Shown here piece by piece: positions 28,454 through 37,570 of a stretch of 64,000 nucleotides of DNA; position 1 is the first letter of the stretch, and each line of letters opens with the position of its first letter. Below the pieces are notes generated by a model, which was not told where the DNA came from, did not search any database, and saw only the letters and a program-made list of their open reading frames with translations. The position numbers were made by a program, and so were the translations under genes. This DNA comes from Scytonema sp. UIC 10036. GTDB lineage: Bacteria; Cyanobacteriota; Cyanobacteriia; Cyanobacteriales; Nostocaceae. The stretch covers positions 1 to 64,000 of the forward strand of contig NZ_WJFC01000035.1 in NCBI RefSeq assembly GCF_009725235.1. The letters run 5' to 3'.

Positions 28454-29540
28454 TTTCTAACTTAAATACATCTGCCATCACACCAGTATCGCCCACCAGT
28501 CTCTTCTTACTAGGAGAGTCATAAACTACTAATAATGAAGGGACTCCAGTTATATCTTGGTACGGAGTTATTCCTTCTGCATGGTCGTCTTTATTACCAT
28601 AAGGAATATCAAGTACAAGTTTTGGATAATGCAAAACATTGTCTTGCAAATTCCCATCATTTTTCAAACTATACACCTGTACGGGACCATCTAAATCCAT
28701 AGTAGGTCCTGCTAAGATAATGAACTCTTGACCGTTGAAAAATATATCTCTTATTCCCAAACCATTTAAAGAAAGAAAATACTTTTTATACCTCTGTTCT
28801 TCTGCCCCGATTTTTCTTAAATTCATCAATTCAGGACTGGAGTCTTCTAATTCTATTTCTAGGACAATCGCCCAACCCCGCAGTACAGGACCGCGCAAAC
28901 CCAGAAAAATTCTGTTTTCATGAATAGTAATTCCCTCAACATCAAAGCCGTTGTCCTTTCCTGGAATTGCCGCTTGCACAAAAAAGCTCAAATGGGGGTC
29001 ATTTGCTAATGCCTCCATGAGCAAGTTCCCGTTGTCAGTAACTTCCAACTTGGCTGCAGACAACACTTTATTGGGATTTGTAGGGTGAGGACAGGATGGA
29101 AATAATTCCCCATCTACAAAGGGAATACGCCCTATGAAATACCGATTGGGTTCTGATTCAACTTTTGCCAGTCTTTTAATATTTTTTTCATCTGATTTAT
29201 CAAGCTTGGGTTTCTTCCGTTTATAGCTGTGAGAACCAACAAGCCATAAATAATTTTCGTTAAGAGCAAGCCCTTCTATATCGATCTCTTCTTCTTCTGG
29301 CGCTGGTAAATTTATAAAATTTGCTACATGATATTGCTTGTGTTCGCCGAATTGATTATTTTCGAGCAAAGAGAGACGCTCAATAGTTGAGGTTTCATCA
29401 GAACCCAGCCATAGATGTTTTTCTTTCGTGAATAGCACTGCTGAAAGATCGTCTCTATGTTTTGTAAAGTTATCGGCAAATTTGAGTAAAACCTGATTTA
29501 TCAAAGAAGATGTGTTTTGCATTTTTATTAACTTAGTCAA
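28443..29540 (-). CDS. DUF3616 protein (beta-propeller-like)
   Basis: 365 residues (347-365 depending on start; ATG also at 29522). It has the DUF3616 pattern: KEKHLWLGSDETSTIERL, IDIEGLALNENYLWLVGSH, GFDVEGITIHENRIFLGLRG, GLGIRDIFFNGQEFIILAGP and HAEGITPY. The repeats of about 50-60 residues, each with an E-G-hydrophobic core, suggest a beta-propeller. The function of this family is not known. No signal peptide. Confidence 0.82.
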   Translation of the reverse strand: MTKLIKMQNTSSLINQVLLKFADNFTKHRDDLSAVLFTKEKHLWLGSDETSTIERLSLLENNQFGEHKQYHVANFINLPAPEEEEIDIEGLALNENYLWLVGSHSYKRKKPKLDKSDEKNIKRLAKVESEPNRYFIGRIPFVDGELFPSCPHPTNPNKVLSAAKLEVTDNGNLLMEALANDPHLSFFVQAAIPGKDNGFDVEGITIHENRIFLGLRGPVLRGWAIVLEIELEDSSPELMNLRKIGAEEQRYKKYFLSLNGLGIRDIFFNGQEFIILAGPTMDLDGPVQVYSLKNDGNLQDNVLHYPKLVLDIPYGNKDDHAEGITPYQDITGVPSLLVVYDSPSKKRLVGDTGVMADVFKLETTS

Positions 29541-30047
29541 AATTCCAATGTGTTTGTTTGTTGATTATATAACTATAGCATCAGTATTTACCGTAATAAG
29601 TTCATTATGTAGGTTGGGTTGAGGAACGAAACCCAACAATTTGATCAAATGTTTGGTTTCCCTACGTTATACTCAACATACAACGTTTCAATTTTTACTT
29701 TATAAATTCCCTCTAAGAGGGTTATTAAGTAAATGTGTAAATAATCTTAAAAATCTTTCATATGGTTGAGTACAACTTACAGACAAGCAGACTAAGCTAA
29801 TATGACCAGTTGAAATAATACAAAAAATCTCAAAGCACTATATACATTTTTAACTAAATGATAAATGATATTATTCAATAATTTCGTATAATCAGACATT
29901 GGTATTGTAAGTGTATCAACGATTTAGTAGGTAAGTGGGAAGAAAGAAAACTATATTACAAAATGTAAATATACCTAAAACCCTTACCTATGACTAATAA
30001 CCAATGACAAAGAGTGACTAGTTAACTTTAATCGCACTGACTTACTT
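29541..30047. other. Intergenic region with one dispersed palindrome
   Basis: About 500 bp of AT-rich sequence between divergent genes. It contains a copy of the TTGGGTTGAGGAACGAAACC palindromic element at 29609-29637 and must hold the promoters of the DUF3616 and CHAD genes. I see no coding region. Confidence 0.5.
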
Positions 30048-31019
30048 ATGACATTAGCTTCAAAACCTAAACAAAAAAAAACTCTAGGAAATTGTGCTCA
30101 TTCAGCTCTTCAAAAACATTTGAAGAAAACCGTAAAGTGGGAAGCCGCAGTCAAAAAAGATAAAGATCCCGAAGCACTGCATCAGATGAGAGTGGGAATG
30201 CGGCGCTTGCGTACCACTGTAACTAGCTTTGCTCCGGCTTTAGATTTGCCAAAAGCAGCTGGCGATAAAAATATTGGAAAAATAGCACGTTGTTTGGGTA
30301 ATCTTAGAGATTTAGATGTGCTTAAAGACACTTTAGAAAATCTTTACCAACCACGTTTACCCCGTAAAGAACAAGAACAATTGGACACTGCTTTGGATGT
30401 TTTGGGCAAACAACGTGAAGATGCTCTCTCAAATGTAAAAGTAACCTTAAAGGATGAACGTTACAAGTCTCTTAAAGAGAAATTGCAAGAGTGGTTAGAA
30501 GAACCAACCTATCAACCACTTGGAGCTATGGCAATTGAGCAAGTGTTACCAGATTTACTTTTGCCTGAGATTAGTGAATTTTTGTTGCATCCGGGATGGC
30601 TGATTGGAACTGAGTTACAGGAAACGGAAATTGTTATTTCCAGAAACTTGAAAGCCGCAAAAGTAGAGCAACAATTGGCAGAAAATGGGGAAACCCTTCA
30701 TAGCTTGCGGAAACAAGCCAAACGCCTGCGCTACCAGATGGAGCTATTTACTGACATATATGATGAGCCTTACATGACGTATGTGGAAGAAATCAAACAC
30801 ATCCAAGAAATTTTGGGGGGAATGCAAGATAGTGTTGTTTTGGCGGAATGGTTGGCTCATGCTTTGAAATCAGATGTTCAAACTCAGGTACCTACGCTTG
30901 CAGCTTTGCTAGCAGAGAATCGCTATCAGTTATGGCAGCAATGGCAACCTTTACAAGAGCAATATCTGAAAGCTGAGACAAGGCAAAGATTGCATTCCAT
31001 GGTGTTACAACTTATTTGA
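30048..31019 (+). CDS. CHAD domain protein
   Basis: 323 residues. The CHAD (conserved histidine alpha-helical) domain covers nearly all: EALHQMRVGMRRLRTTVTSF, CLGNLRDLDVLKDTLENLY, LHSLRKQAKRLRYQMELFTD and IQEILGGMQDSVVLAEWL. The conserved His and Arg residues in the H-x-x-R-V-x-x-R-R-L type motif and in the L-R-K-x-x-K-R-L-R-Y motif are present. CHAD proteins bind inorganic polyphosphate. A usual partner is a CYTH triphosphatase, which is not seen nearby. Confidence 0.92.
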   Translation: MTLASKPKQKKTLGNCAHSALQKHLKKTVKWEAAVKKDKDPEALHQMRVGMRRLRTTVTSFAPALDLPKAAGDKNIGKIARCLGNLRDLDVLKDTLENLYQPRLPRKEQEQLDTALDVLGKQREDALSNVKVTLKDERYKSLKEKLQEWLEEPTYQPLGAMAIEQVLPDLLLPEISEFLLHPGWLIGTELQETEIVISRNLKAAKVEQQLAENGETLHSLRKQAKRLRYQMELFTDIYDEPYMTYVEEIKHIQEILGGMQDSVVLAEWLAHALKSDVQTQVPTLAALLAENRYQLWQQWQPLQEQYLKAETRQRLHSMVLQLI

Positions 31020-31021
31020 TG

Positions 31022-31185
31022 CTGTGGTTGGGTGAATTGCTCTGAAGCACCTGCACTAATAGCGGTAGCCATTTGAATAGCATCGGGGGTTCTCAAGGTG
31101 TAATCTGTCCTTAATTGTGCAGCGATTTCAGCAATATCTGAATCGACTGGAAGCGTAGAAAAACTTTGACATATCTTGTTTCCCG
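31022..31185 (-). pseudogene. C-terminal remnant of a VapC-type PIN-domain toxin
   Basis: Reading the minus strand gives LPVDSDIAEIAAQLRTDYTL followed by RTPDAIQMATAISAGASEQF. This is the conserved C-terminal part of PIN-domain ribonuclease toxins, including the TPDAIQxATA motif with its metal-binding Asp. No start, no N-terminal half and no antitoxin are present; the frame runs on past the normal end. It directly follows the CHAD gene and is a leftover of a lost toxin-antitoxin locus. Confidence 0.65.
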
Positions 31186-31272
31186 ATGTATTCCTATATG
31201 ATAATCATTAAGTAGTTGAATGAAATGATTCTCACAACCGGAGTAAAGCAGTATTTTACTACGTATTAAAGG

Positions 31273-31767
31273 TTACACCATCTCAAACTCCAAATTATGA
31301 CTTTTAAGAAAATCGTGAGTGAAATGGTCTACAACATTAGTATCGCTCAATTCTAAATTGTAAAAATCCACAACTTCGTGTTCAAAATAAGGTCCAGCAT
31401 GCCATGTTCCCACTTCTAACTTTATAAAGCAATTTCCTGGGATACGAAAAGCTGCAATATCCTCTAATACTGGTTCATTTACACCATTATTAGGAGGACA
31501 AACTGCCATTAACCAATCTTTTCCTTCCAAAGAACCCAAGCACTGAGTGCATTGAACATGGCGGGTAATTTTGTGAAATTTCCGCCCTCTACTTTGCAGT
31601 CTCATGATATAAAAGCGTGGAATGCCTTTATCTAATAGCAATTGAGCATCTTCTTCATCAAAGTGTTTACCGTCTTGGCTGGGAAAAATCACCTGTCCGT
31701 ATCGGCGAAAGTTCTCAGGGGTTATCCATTGCGCCTGTAACTGCTGTACTGTCTTTGATGTCGTCAT
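31273..31767 (-). CDS. Ureidoglycolate lyase-like (AllA-type cupin) protein
   Basis: 164 residues. The AllA-type cupin pattern is visible: ITPENFRRYGQVIFPSQDGK, ITRHVQCTQCLGSLEGKDWL, FRIPGNCFIKLEVGTWHAGP. In the classic family this enzyme turns ureidoglycolate into glyoxylate and urea in purine breakdown. The GTWHAGPYFE segment holds the metal-binding-type His. It diverges from a BMP-family (purine-nucleoside type) binding lipoprotein with about 75 bp between, which would suit a purine-nitrogen role. The exact reaction is uncertain, as many cyanobacterial members lack the rest of the pathway. Confidence 0.72.
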   Translation of the reverse strand: MTTSKTVQQLQAQWITPENFRRYGQVIFPSQDGKHFDEEDAQLLLDKGIPRFYIMRLQSRGRKFHKITRHVQCTQCLGSLEGKDWLMAVCPPNNGVNEPVLEDIAAFRIPGNCFIKLEVGTWHAGPYFEHEVVDFYNLELSDTNVVDHFTHDFLKSHNLEFEMV

Positions 31768-31841
31768 AAATCGTTACATTATCTGGAAAATTCTTACTTT
31801 ATCCTTTATTCTTTATACTTTATACCTTTTAAGGTTTATAT

Positions 31842-32885
31842 ATGGCAGCCAACTTCAGCAGGCGTCAGTTTCTTTTATATAGTTCAGCTACCTTGAGTAC
31901 TAGTTTACTATTGAAAGCTTGCAGTAATAATTCACAAACTACAGGAGATAGCGGAGGATTTAAGATAGCGATCGCACTTCCTGGAATTATCACAGATAAA
32001 GCTTGGAATCAATCTGGTTACGAAGGCGTACAGCTAGCAAAACAACGACTTGGTGCTGAAACTGCTTATGTTGAACAAGTTCCACAAGCAGATCAAACAG
32101 AAGCACTTTCAGATTTTGCACGTCGGGGGTATAACCTGATGATTGCTCATGGGGGGCAATTTGATGCAGCTATTCAACAAATTGCACCCAAGTTTCCCAA
32201 AACCTTTTTTGTTGGTGTCAATGGAGCAGTCAGTGGTACCAACATAGCTTCTTTGAGAATAGATCACCTGCAAGCAAGCTACCTATGTGGAATTATTGGT
32301 GCATCAATGACGAAATCCAGTCAGTTAGCATACATTGCAGGACAAGAATTTGAAGCAACTCAACAAGAATTGCGGGGTTTTGAATTGGGGGCAAAATCCA
32401 TCAAGCCCAATATAAAAATTAGCTCTACATTCACGGGGGATTGGAATGATGTTGCTAAAGCTAAAGAAGCAACTGTTGCCATCATTTCTTCCGGTGCTGA
32501 TGTGATCTATCAGTGGTTGGACAATGCCTCGCCTGCTGTATTGCAAACAGCCAGTGAAAAAGGAATTTATGCTTTTGGAAACACTCTGGATCAGCTAGAA
32601 ATTGCACCGAAAGCAGTTTTAACAAGTGCCGTCAAACGACTTGACTTAGCAATAGCATTTTTAGCAGAACTAGCAAAACAAAACCAAATTAAAGGGCAAA
32701 TTTATACAATCGGTTTAGAAAAACCAGAGATATTAAACTTGGGAAAATTTGGAACGATGGTTCCCAAACCAATTCAAGAGAAAGCATTGAATACAATACA
32801 AGAAATTGTTTCTAAAAAAACTACTTTTGATAAATGTCAAGAAGGCGGCAAAAATACACGTTGTGTTAACAAAGTAGGGGCATAA
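31842..32885 (+). CDS. BMP-family ABC transporter substrate-binding lipoprotein
   Basis: 347 residues. An RRQFLLYSSATLSTSLLLKAC start combines a twin-arginine-like motif with a lipobox (LLKAC), so it is a lipid-anchored exported protein. The mature part matches the basic membrane protein (Med/PnrA) family: IALPGIITDKAWNQSGYEG, NLMIAHGGQFDAAIQQIAPK, ADVIYQWLDNASPAVLQTA. These proteins bind purine nucleosides or related compounds and feed an ABC importer. No permease or ATPase gene is next to it. The family is firm; the ligand is inferred. Confidence 0.88.
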   Translation: MAANFSRRQFLLYSSATLSTSLLLKACSNNSQTTGDSGGFKIAIALPGIITDKAWNQSGYEGVQLAKQRLGAETAYVEQVPQADQTEALSDFARRGYNLMIAHGGQFDAAIQQIAPKFPKTFFVGVNGAVSGTNIASLRIDHLQASYLCGIIGASMTKSSQLAYIAGQEFEATQQELRGFELGAKSIKPNIKISSTFTGDWNDVAKAKEATVAIISSGADVIYQWLDNASPAVLQTASEKGIYAFGNTLDQLEIAPKAVLTSAVKRLDLAIAFLAELAKQNQIKGQIYTIGLEKPEILNLGKFGTMVPKPIQEKALNTIQEIVSKKTTFDKCQEGGKNTRCVNKVGA

Positions 32886-33084
32886 TAACAAGATTTGAAA
32901 ATAGGGCAAGGGGGCTAGGGAAAAAGGATTTTCACGCGGGCTTTGCACATATGCTTAAACCACCATTATAACGTATTTACTGTAGATATAGCTAATTTGC
33001 GCTTAATCTTTGTTTAACTTCCACTAGTTGATTATCATACCAAAATTATGTGAAACTACAGTGAATTAAATATTAGCTCAAAAA

Positions 33085-33651
33085 ATGAAAAAATACATCA
33101 GCCAATGGTTTAGAGTGAGTCTTTGGCTACTATTGACAATCTGTGTCAGCTTACTTGTCATGCAATCAGTTGGTGTAGGTATCAAAGCAGCTGAGAAAAC
33201 AGCAGCGCCAAGTAAAGTTACCTTTTACGGTTCCGATACATCACCAATTTCATCGGCTGTTGCAGTACCGACAGGTCAGGCGTATTTCTGGACAAGTGGT
33301 ACAGTACCGCCAGCGATTAATCCAGACGCGCCAGCACGGACTCGCGATCGCTATGGTGATACAAAAACCCAGGCTATTGGTACTTTGAAGCAAATTCAAA
33401 CTGTGTTGCAGAATGCAGGTCTGAGCTTGGCTGACGTCATTTATCTGCGTGTCTACCTTGTAGCTGACCCAGATTTGAACAATCAAGTAGACTACCAAGG
33501 TTGGTTTGACGCTTACGGTCAATTTTTCAATACACAAACAAACCCAACAAAGGTTGCTCGCTCAACCGTTGCTGTCGCAGGTCTTGTCGATCCAGGTTGG
33601 CTAATTGAGATTGAGGCTGTCGCTGTTTATCCAAAAAGAGGCGATAGATAG
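33085..33651 (+). CDS. Exported RidA/YjgF-family protein
   Basis: 188 residues. An N-terminal hydrophobic segment (LWLLLTICVSLLVMQSVGVG) marks export or membrane anchoring, which is rare for this family. The Rid domain covers about residues 45-185 (ISSAVAVPTGQAYFWTSGTV; TKTQAIGTLKQIQTVLQNAG; VIYLRVYLVADPDLN), with the key Arg present in PTKVARSTVAVAGL. Rid proteins hydrolyse reactive imines, including those made by FAD-dependent amino acid oxidases. The next gene on the same strand, 107 bp on, encodes such an oxidase, also exported, so they probably work together outside the cytoplasm. Confidence 0.82.
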   Translation: MKKYISQWFRVSLWLLLTICVSLLVMQSVGVGIKAAEKTAAPSKVTFYGSDTSPISSAVAVPTGQAYFWTSGTVPPAINPDAPARTRDRYGDTKTQAIGTLKQIQTVLQNAGLSLADVIYLRVYLVADPDLNNQVDYQGWFDAYGQFFNTQTNPTKVARSTVAVAGLVDPGWLIEIEAVAVYPKRGDR

Positions 33652-33779
33652 CAGTCAGTAGCCATGATGAACTGCTTACACCAGAAACAGTCAGTTGTGA
33701 CGTGATTTGACCCCTGTCTAACTGACAGACATTGACCAATGGCTGACCACTTTAACTTGTGACAAACAAAGGACTAACT

Positions 33780-35345
33780 ATGAAGAGAAGAGATTTCATC
33801 ACAACTGTTGCTGTATCTGGAGGTTCAGCTTACGCAGCTATGAAGGCTTTGGGTTTGTTAGAAAAACCAGCAACTGCACAGAGTCCATCACAAAAAGGTC
33901 CATTTCAGCTACAGCTAAGCAGTAAAGGCGGACGCGTCATAATCCTTGGTGCAGGCTTGGCGGGAATGGCTTGTGCTTATGAGTTGGGCAAAGTTGGTTA
34001 CGACTGCATCATCCTTGAAGCACGCGAACGTTCTGGTGGTCGATGTTGGACACTTCGAGGTGGAGATCGGTTTACGGATACTTTGGGACAAACACAGACA
34101 GTTCAATTCGATCCCGGTTTGTACTTCAATCCAGGTCCTGCTCGTATTCCTCAAGAACACATCACTTTAGACTACTGTAGGGAATTGGGTGTTGCTGTTG
34201 AGGTACACGTCAACGCTAACCGACGACAATATTACCACAACACTCAGAACGCAGGTTCCTTATCGGGTCGGAATGTCCGCGCCCGCGAAGCCATAACTGA
34301 TATACGTGGTTACATATCAGAACTGCTGGCTAAAGCCATTAACCAGAATGCAATTAATGCGCCGTTGACGACTCAAGACAAAGAAAGACTCGTTGAGTTT
34401 CTTCGAACCTATGGAAATTTATCTCCAGACTTGTTCTATAAAGGTTCGAGCCGTCGTGGCTTTACTGATTATCCGGGTGGTGGGGAGCAATCGGGTACGC
34501 CATCCGATCCCTACGATCTGAGTGCGTTAATTCAATTAGGATTTGCCAACTACGAAGCTTTTGAGTGGGATTGGCAGCAACAGACGACGATGTTGAAGCC
34601 AGTTGGTGGAATGGATCAAATAGCCAAAGCCTTTGAAAGTAGAGTCGCTCAGAAAATTGCTTTCCAATCAGAGGTCAAGGAGATTCGCAAAACATCTAAC
34701 GGTGTTAGCATCGTTTACACAGATAGCTCTGGTACAAAACAACAACTCAATGGCGACTACTGTATCTGCACTATTCCGCTACCAGTACTCAAGAGCATCC
34801 CGTCGGACTTTTCTCCCGAGATGCAGGAGGCAATTAGTAACGTAGGTGATAACTACACACCAGCTGGAAAAGGTGGCTTGCAGTTCCGACGACGTTTCTG
34901 GGAAGAAGATGAGGGTATCTTCGGCGGCATTACTTGGACCGATCAAGATATTACTCAAATTTGGTATCCGTCAGAAGGTTACTTGTCTCAAAAAGGAATT
35001 ATCCTTGGTTACTATCAGGGAAATAACGTAAAAATAGGGTCTCTACCTCCATCTGAACGCCTTGCCTTAGCACTGGAACAGGGTAGCAACATTCACCCGC
35101 AGTATAGACAAGATTTTGAGAACGGCCTCACAATTTATTGGCCAACAATCCCATATAGCTTAGGCGGCTGGGCAGGTTACACCACCGACTTACGACAGAA
35201 GTATTATGCTAGACTCAATGAACCTGACGGCAGTATATATTTGTGTGGAGAGCATTTGAGCTACCTGACAGGGTGGATGGCAGGCGCTCTAGAATCCGCA
35301 CGTTTGGTAGCCTCGAAAATTAATACTCTGGCTCATGTAAATTAA
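33780..35345 (+). CDS. Tat-exported flavin monoamine/L-amino acid oxidase
   Basis: From the ATG at 33780 (with AAAGGA upstream) the product has 521 residues. The N-terminus MKRRDFITTVAVSGGSAYAA is a Tat-type signal. The FAD fold starts at GRVIILGAGLAGMACAYEL, with EARERSGGRC, and ends in the FAD C-terminal block YLCGEHLSYLTGWMAGALES. In between is the flavin amine oxidase domain. This oxidase class makes imines, hydrogen peroxide and ammonia from amines or L-amino acids. The neighbouring Rid-family gene fits as imine hydrolase. The substrate is not fixed by sequence. The hairpin at 35443 probably ends transcription. Confidence 0.88.
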   Translation: MKRRDFITTVAVSGGSAYAAMKALGLLEKPATAQSPSQKGPFQLQLSSKGGRVIILGAGLAGMACAYELGKVGYDCIILEARERSGGRCWTLRGGDRFTDTLGQTQTVQFDPGLYFNPGPARIPQEHITLDYCRELGVAVEVHVNANRRQYYHNTQNAGSLSGRNVRAREAITDIRGYISELLAKAINQNAINAPLTTQDKERLVEFLRTYGNLSPDLFYKGSSRRGFTDYPGGGEQSGTPSDPYDLSALIQLGFANYEAFEWDWQQQTTMLKPVGGMDQIAKAFESRVAQKIAFQSEVKEIRKTSNGVSIVYTDSSGTKQQLNGDYCICTIPLPVLKSIPSDFSPEMQEAISNVGDNYTPAGKGGLQFRRRFWEEDEGIFGGITWTDQDITQIWYPSEGYLSQKGIILGYYQGNNVKIGSLPPSERLALALEQGSNIHPQYRQDFENGLTIYWPTIPYSLGGWAGYTTDLRQKYYARLNEPDGSIYLCGEHLSYLTGWMAGALESARLVASKINTLAHVN

Positions 35346-36023
35346 CCTTTTGGACTGCATATAATCTCAACTTTACGCAATCGTCGTTCATAAATCTTAA
35401 TTTGTGACCAACGCCGAATGCGATCGCCTTGAGTGAGCTATCAGATCCCCGATAATTCATGCAAAATCGGGGATCTTAGTCTTTCAGTTCACGTTCAGTG
35501 GCGTCTGATGCACATATCTTTTCGCAAAACCACCTTTACCAATTATGCATAGGTTCCTCTGGCAATTTGAAACCTGTCAAAAAATTTTCCGATTTAAAAT
35601 ACTGTTTTCTGACCGATTATTAGTTTATTATTTTACAATTTTTGCATAACACTCAAAGAAATGCAACCGCTTTGTAAATAAAATCTATGTAAATCTAAAA
35701 TTATGTAAACTAATTGTTAGATATACTAAATATATAGCTCTTATTTTATGTAGGTTGGGTTTCGTTCCTCAACCCAACATTCTTGCGGCTCCCTTGGGTA
35801 ACGCGATCGCGTTACCCAACCTACAATTATCCTTAACTGAACCGTATCGAGCTATAGCTTGATTTTAAAGGAAATCTATGATAAATCTCTCCTTAAGAAA
35901 AAAGTACCATAAACCTATCAATTTACTGACAATTGAGTTTCTCGTTAGATTAGGCACAATGTGTGGTAGAAATCATCCTCAAAGAAATTAACGATGTAGG
36001 CAAATGCATAGGAAAAGATAAAG
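35346..36023. other. Intergenic region with terminator-like hairpin and dispersed palindromes
   Basis: 680 bp without a believable gene. AGATCCCCGAT (35443-35453) pairs with ATCGGGGATCT (35466-35476), a likely terminator for the oxidase gene and a relative of 2482-2513. At 35750-35824 a TAGGTTGGGTTTCG and GTTACCCAACCTAC pair brackets an inner stem GGGTAACGCGATCGCGTTACC. The last 150 bp should hold the promoter for the Old Yellow Enzyme gene. Confidence 0.55.
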
Positions 36024-37091
36024 ATGGCACATATATTTGAACCACTCACTATTGGTACAGTGACTTTTCGCAATCGCATTGCTGTCTCGCCAATGTGTCA
36101 ATATTCCAGTACAGATGGTTATGCCAATGATTGGCATTTGGTTCATCTGGCAAGTCGTGCAGTTGGCGGTGCGGGTATAGTCTTGACAGAAGCAGCGGCA
36201 GTGGAACCACGCGGACGTATTAGTCCACAAGATTTAGGGATTTGGTCGGACGGACATATCGAAGAGCTTACTAAAATTGTGACAGTAATTCACAACTTGG
36301 GTGCGCTCGCGGGCATTCAACTGGCTCATGCAGGGAGAAAAGCGAGCACAGCACCACCTTGGTTTGAGCGAAGAATTTTAGATGAATCAAATGGTGGTTG
36401 GCGTCCTGTCGTTTCTAGTAGTGCGAACGCTTTTAGTGAAAATTATCCCGTTCCTGAAGCCTTAGACATTCTTGGCATTCAAGAAATTACCACAGCTTTC
36501 GTACAAGCTGCTAAACGTTCTATTGAAGCAGGGTTCAAGGTGATTGAAATTCACGCTGCTCATGGCTATCTCTTACACCAATTCCTCTCGCCTCTAAGCA
36601 ACCACCGCGAGGATGACTATGGAGGGAGTTTTGAAAACCGTACTCGTCTTTTGAGAGAAGTTGTGCGATCGATAAGAGCAGTTATACCGGAAGGTTACCC
36701 CTTGTGGGTACGAATATCGGCAACTGATTGGGCTGAGAATGGTTGGGATATCGAGCAAAGTATCGCCCTTGCAGACAAACTCAAGTCACTAGGCGTAGAC
36801 TTAATTGATTGTTCGAGTGGCGGTACTTTACCAAACGTAAAAATCCCCTTTGAACCTGGTTATCAAACTCAATTTGCTTCGAGAATCCGCAATGAAGCAA
36901 ATATCTTAACTGGGGCTGTAGGTTTGATTACAACAGCAGAACAAGCCGACCATATTATCCGAACGTGTCAAGCCGATATTGTTTTGATAGGGCGAGAGTT
37001 TTTACGCAATCCTTATTGGGCATCTGACGCTGCTAAAAAGTTAGGACAGGATAAAGTTTGGCCCGTGCAATACGATCGCGCCTGGTTATAA
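36024..37091 (+). CDS. Old Yellow Enzyme family NADPH-flavin oxidoreductase (YqjM-like)
   Basis: 355 residues. The FMN-dependent OYE barrel starts FEPLTIGTVTFRNRIAVSPM, with Cys25 in PMCQYSS as in YqjM-type enzymes, and has IQLAHAGRKAS, the active-site block IEIHAAHGYLLHQFLSP, NHREDDYGGSFENR and IVLIGREFLRNPYW. Such enzymes reduce activated C=C bonds of enones, quinones or nitro compounds using NADPH. The assignment to the thermophilic-like YqjM group follows from the Cys and the length. It begins the accessory region; GGAAAAGATAAAG precedes the start. Confidence 0.93.
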   Translation: MAHIFEPLTIGTVTFRNRIAVSPMCQYSSTDGYANDWHLVHLASRAVGGAGIVLTEAAAVEPRGRISPQDLGIWSDGHIEELTKIVTVIHNLGALAGIQLAHAGRKASTAPPWFERRILDESNGGWRPVVSSSANAFSENYPVPEALDILGIQEITTAFVQAAKRSIEAGFKVIEIHAAHGYLLHQFLSPLSNHREDDYGGSFENRTRLLREVVRSIRAVIPEGYPLWVRISATDWAENGWDIEQSIALADKLKSLGVDLIDCSSGGTLPNVKIPFEPGYQTQFASRIRNEANILTGAVGLITTAEQADHIIRTCQADIVLIGREFLRNPYWASDAAKKLGQDKVWPVQYDRAWL

Positions 37092-37140
37092 GCCGCGAAC
37101 ATTAGTATAGCGTTTCTCACTTGCTGCAAAATTGCATTAA

Positions 37141-37291
37141 AAGAATGCTTTTTTGATTCCTTTACGAAAGCTCTACCTGTTCGACTTCTTGTGTCTGTAC
37201 TTGGTCGAGTTCTGGTAACTTTTGCTCCAAAATAATTACTATTACCATCATTAATAAACTCGTTACCATAATGATGCTCACCACATTTGGA
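37141..37291 (-). pseudogene. Decayed fragment (copy A) of the BASS transporter 3' end
   Basis: This 150-bp segment is closely similar to 44448-44600, the 3' end of the intact BASS-type transporter gene and its downstream flank. It shares long near-identical runs such as TTGGTCGAGTTCTGGTAAC and TTAATAAACTCGTTACCAT. The similarity stops abruptly at ACATTTGGA, where transposase sequence begins, so an insertion or recombination cut it there. Confidence 0.85.
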
Positions 37292-37445
37292 TAATCATAT
37301 TGCCTGCGCTATTTTAGTCTGGGTTAGGCTTAAAGAATTAGCGCGATATACTGGTCAAACAATTTATCAAATTAAGCATAGATTGTTGTCAAATTATTTA
37401 ATTCAACAACTAAAACGTCCAGATGTTCCCATGTTTATCGTTTAG
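37292..37445 (+). pseudogene. Transposase C-terminal remnant
   Basis: The plus strand encodes HIACAILVWVRLKELARYTG followed by QTIYQIKHRLLSNYLIQQLK and a stop at 37443-37445. This is the typical C-terminal end of IS4/IS701-like DDE transposases in cyanobacteria. Nothing else of the element is left on the left side, where transporter sequence takes over. No terminal inverted repeat could be assigned. Confidence 0.6.
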
Positions 37446-37570
37446 TTTTTGGGGACTCGGCACTCTTTGTCGTAGGCGATCGCTTGTGCCAGTTGCGTAA
37501 GTCCTGACTGCTTTGAAAGATGGGGTAATTGATGCTAACTATTTTCAACACATCCCTTTTATGAAAGACT

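Noticed and set aside
31190..31230. Fur box at ATATGATAATCATTAAG
   Set aside because: Only about half of the consensus is matched, and it lies between convergent gene ends where regulation is unlikely.
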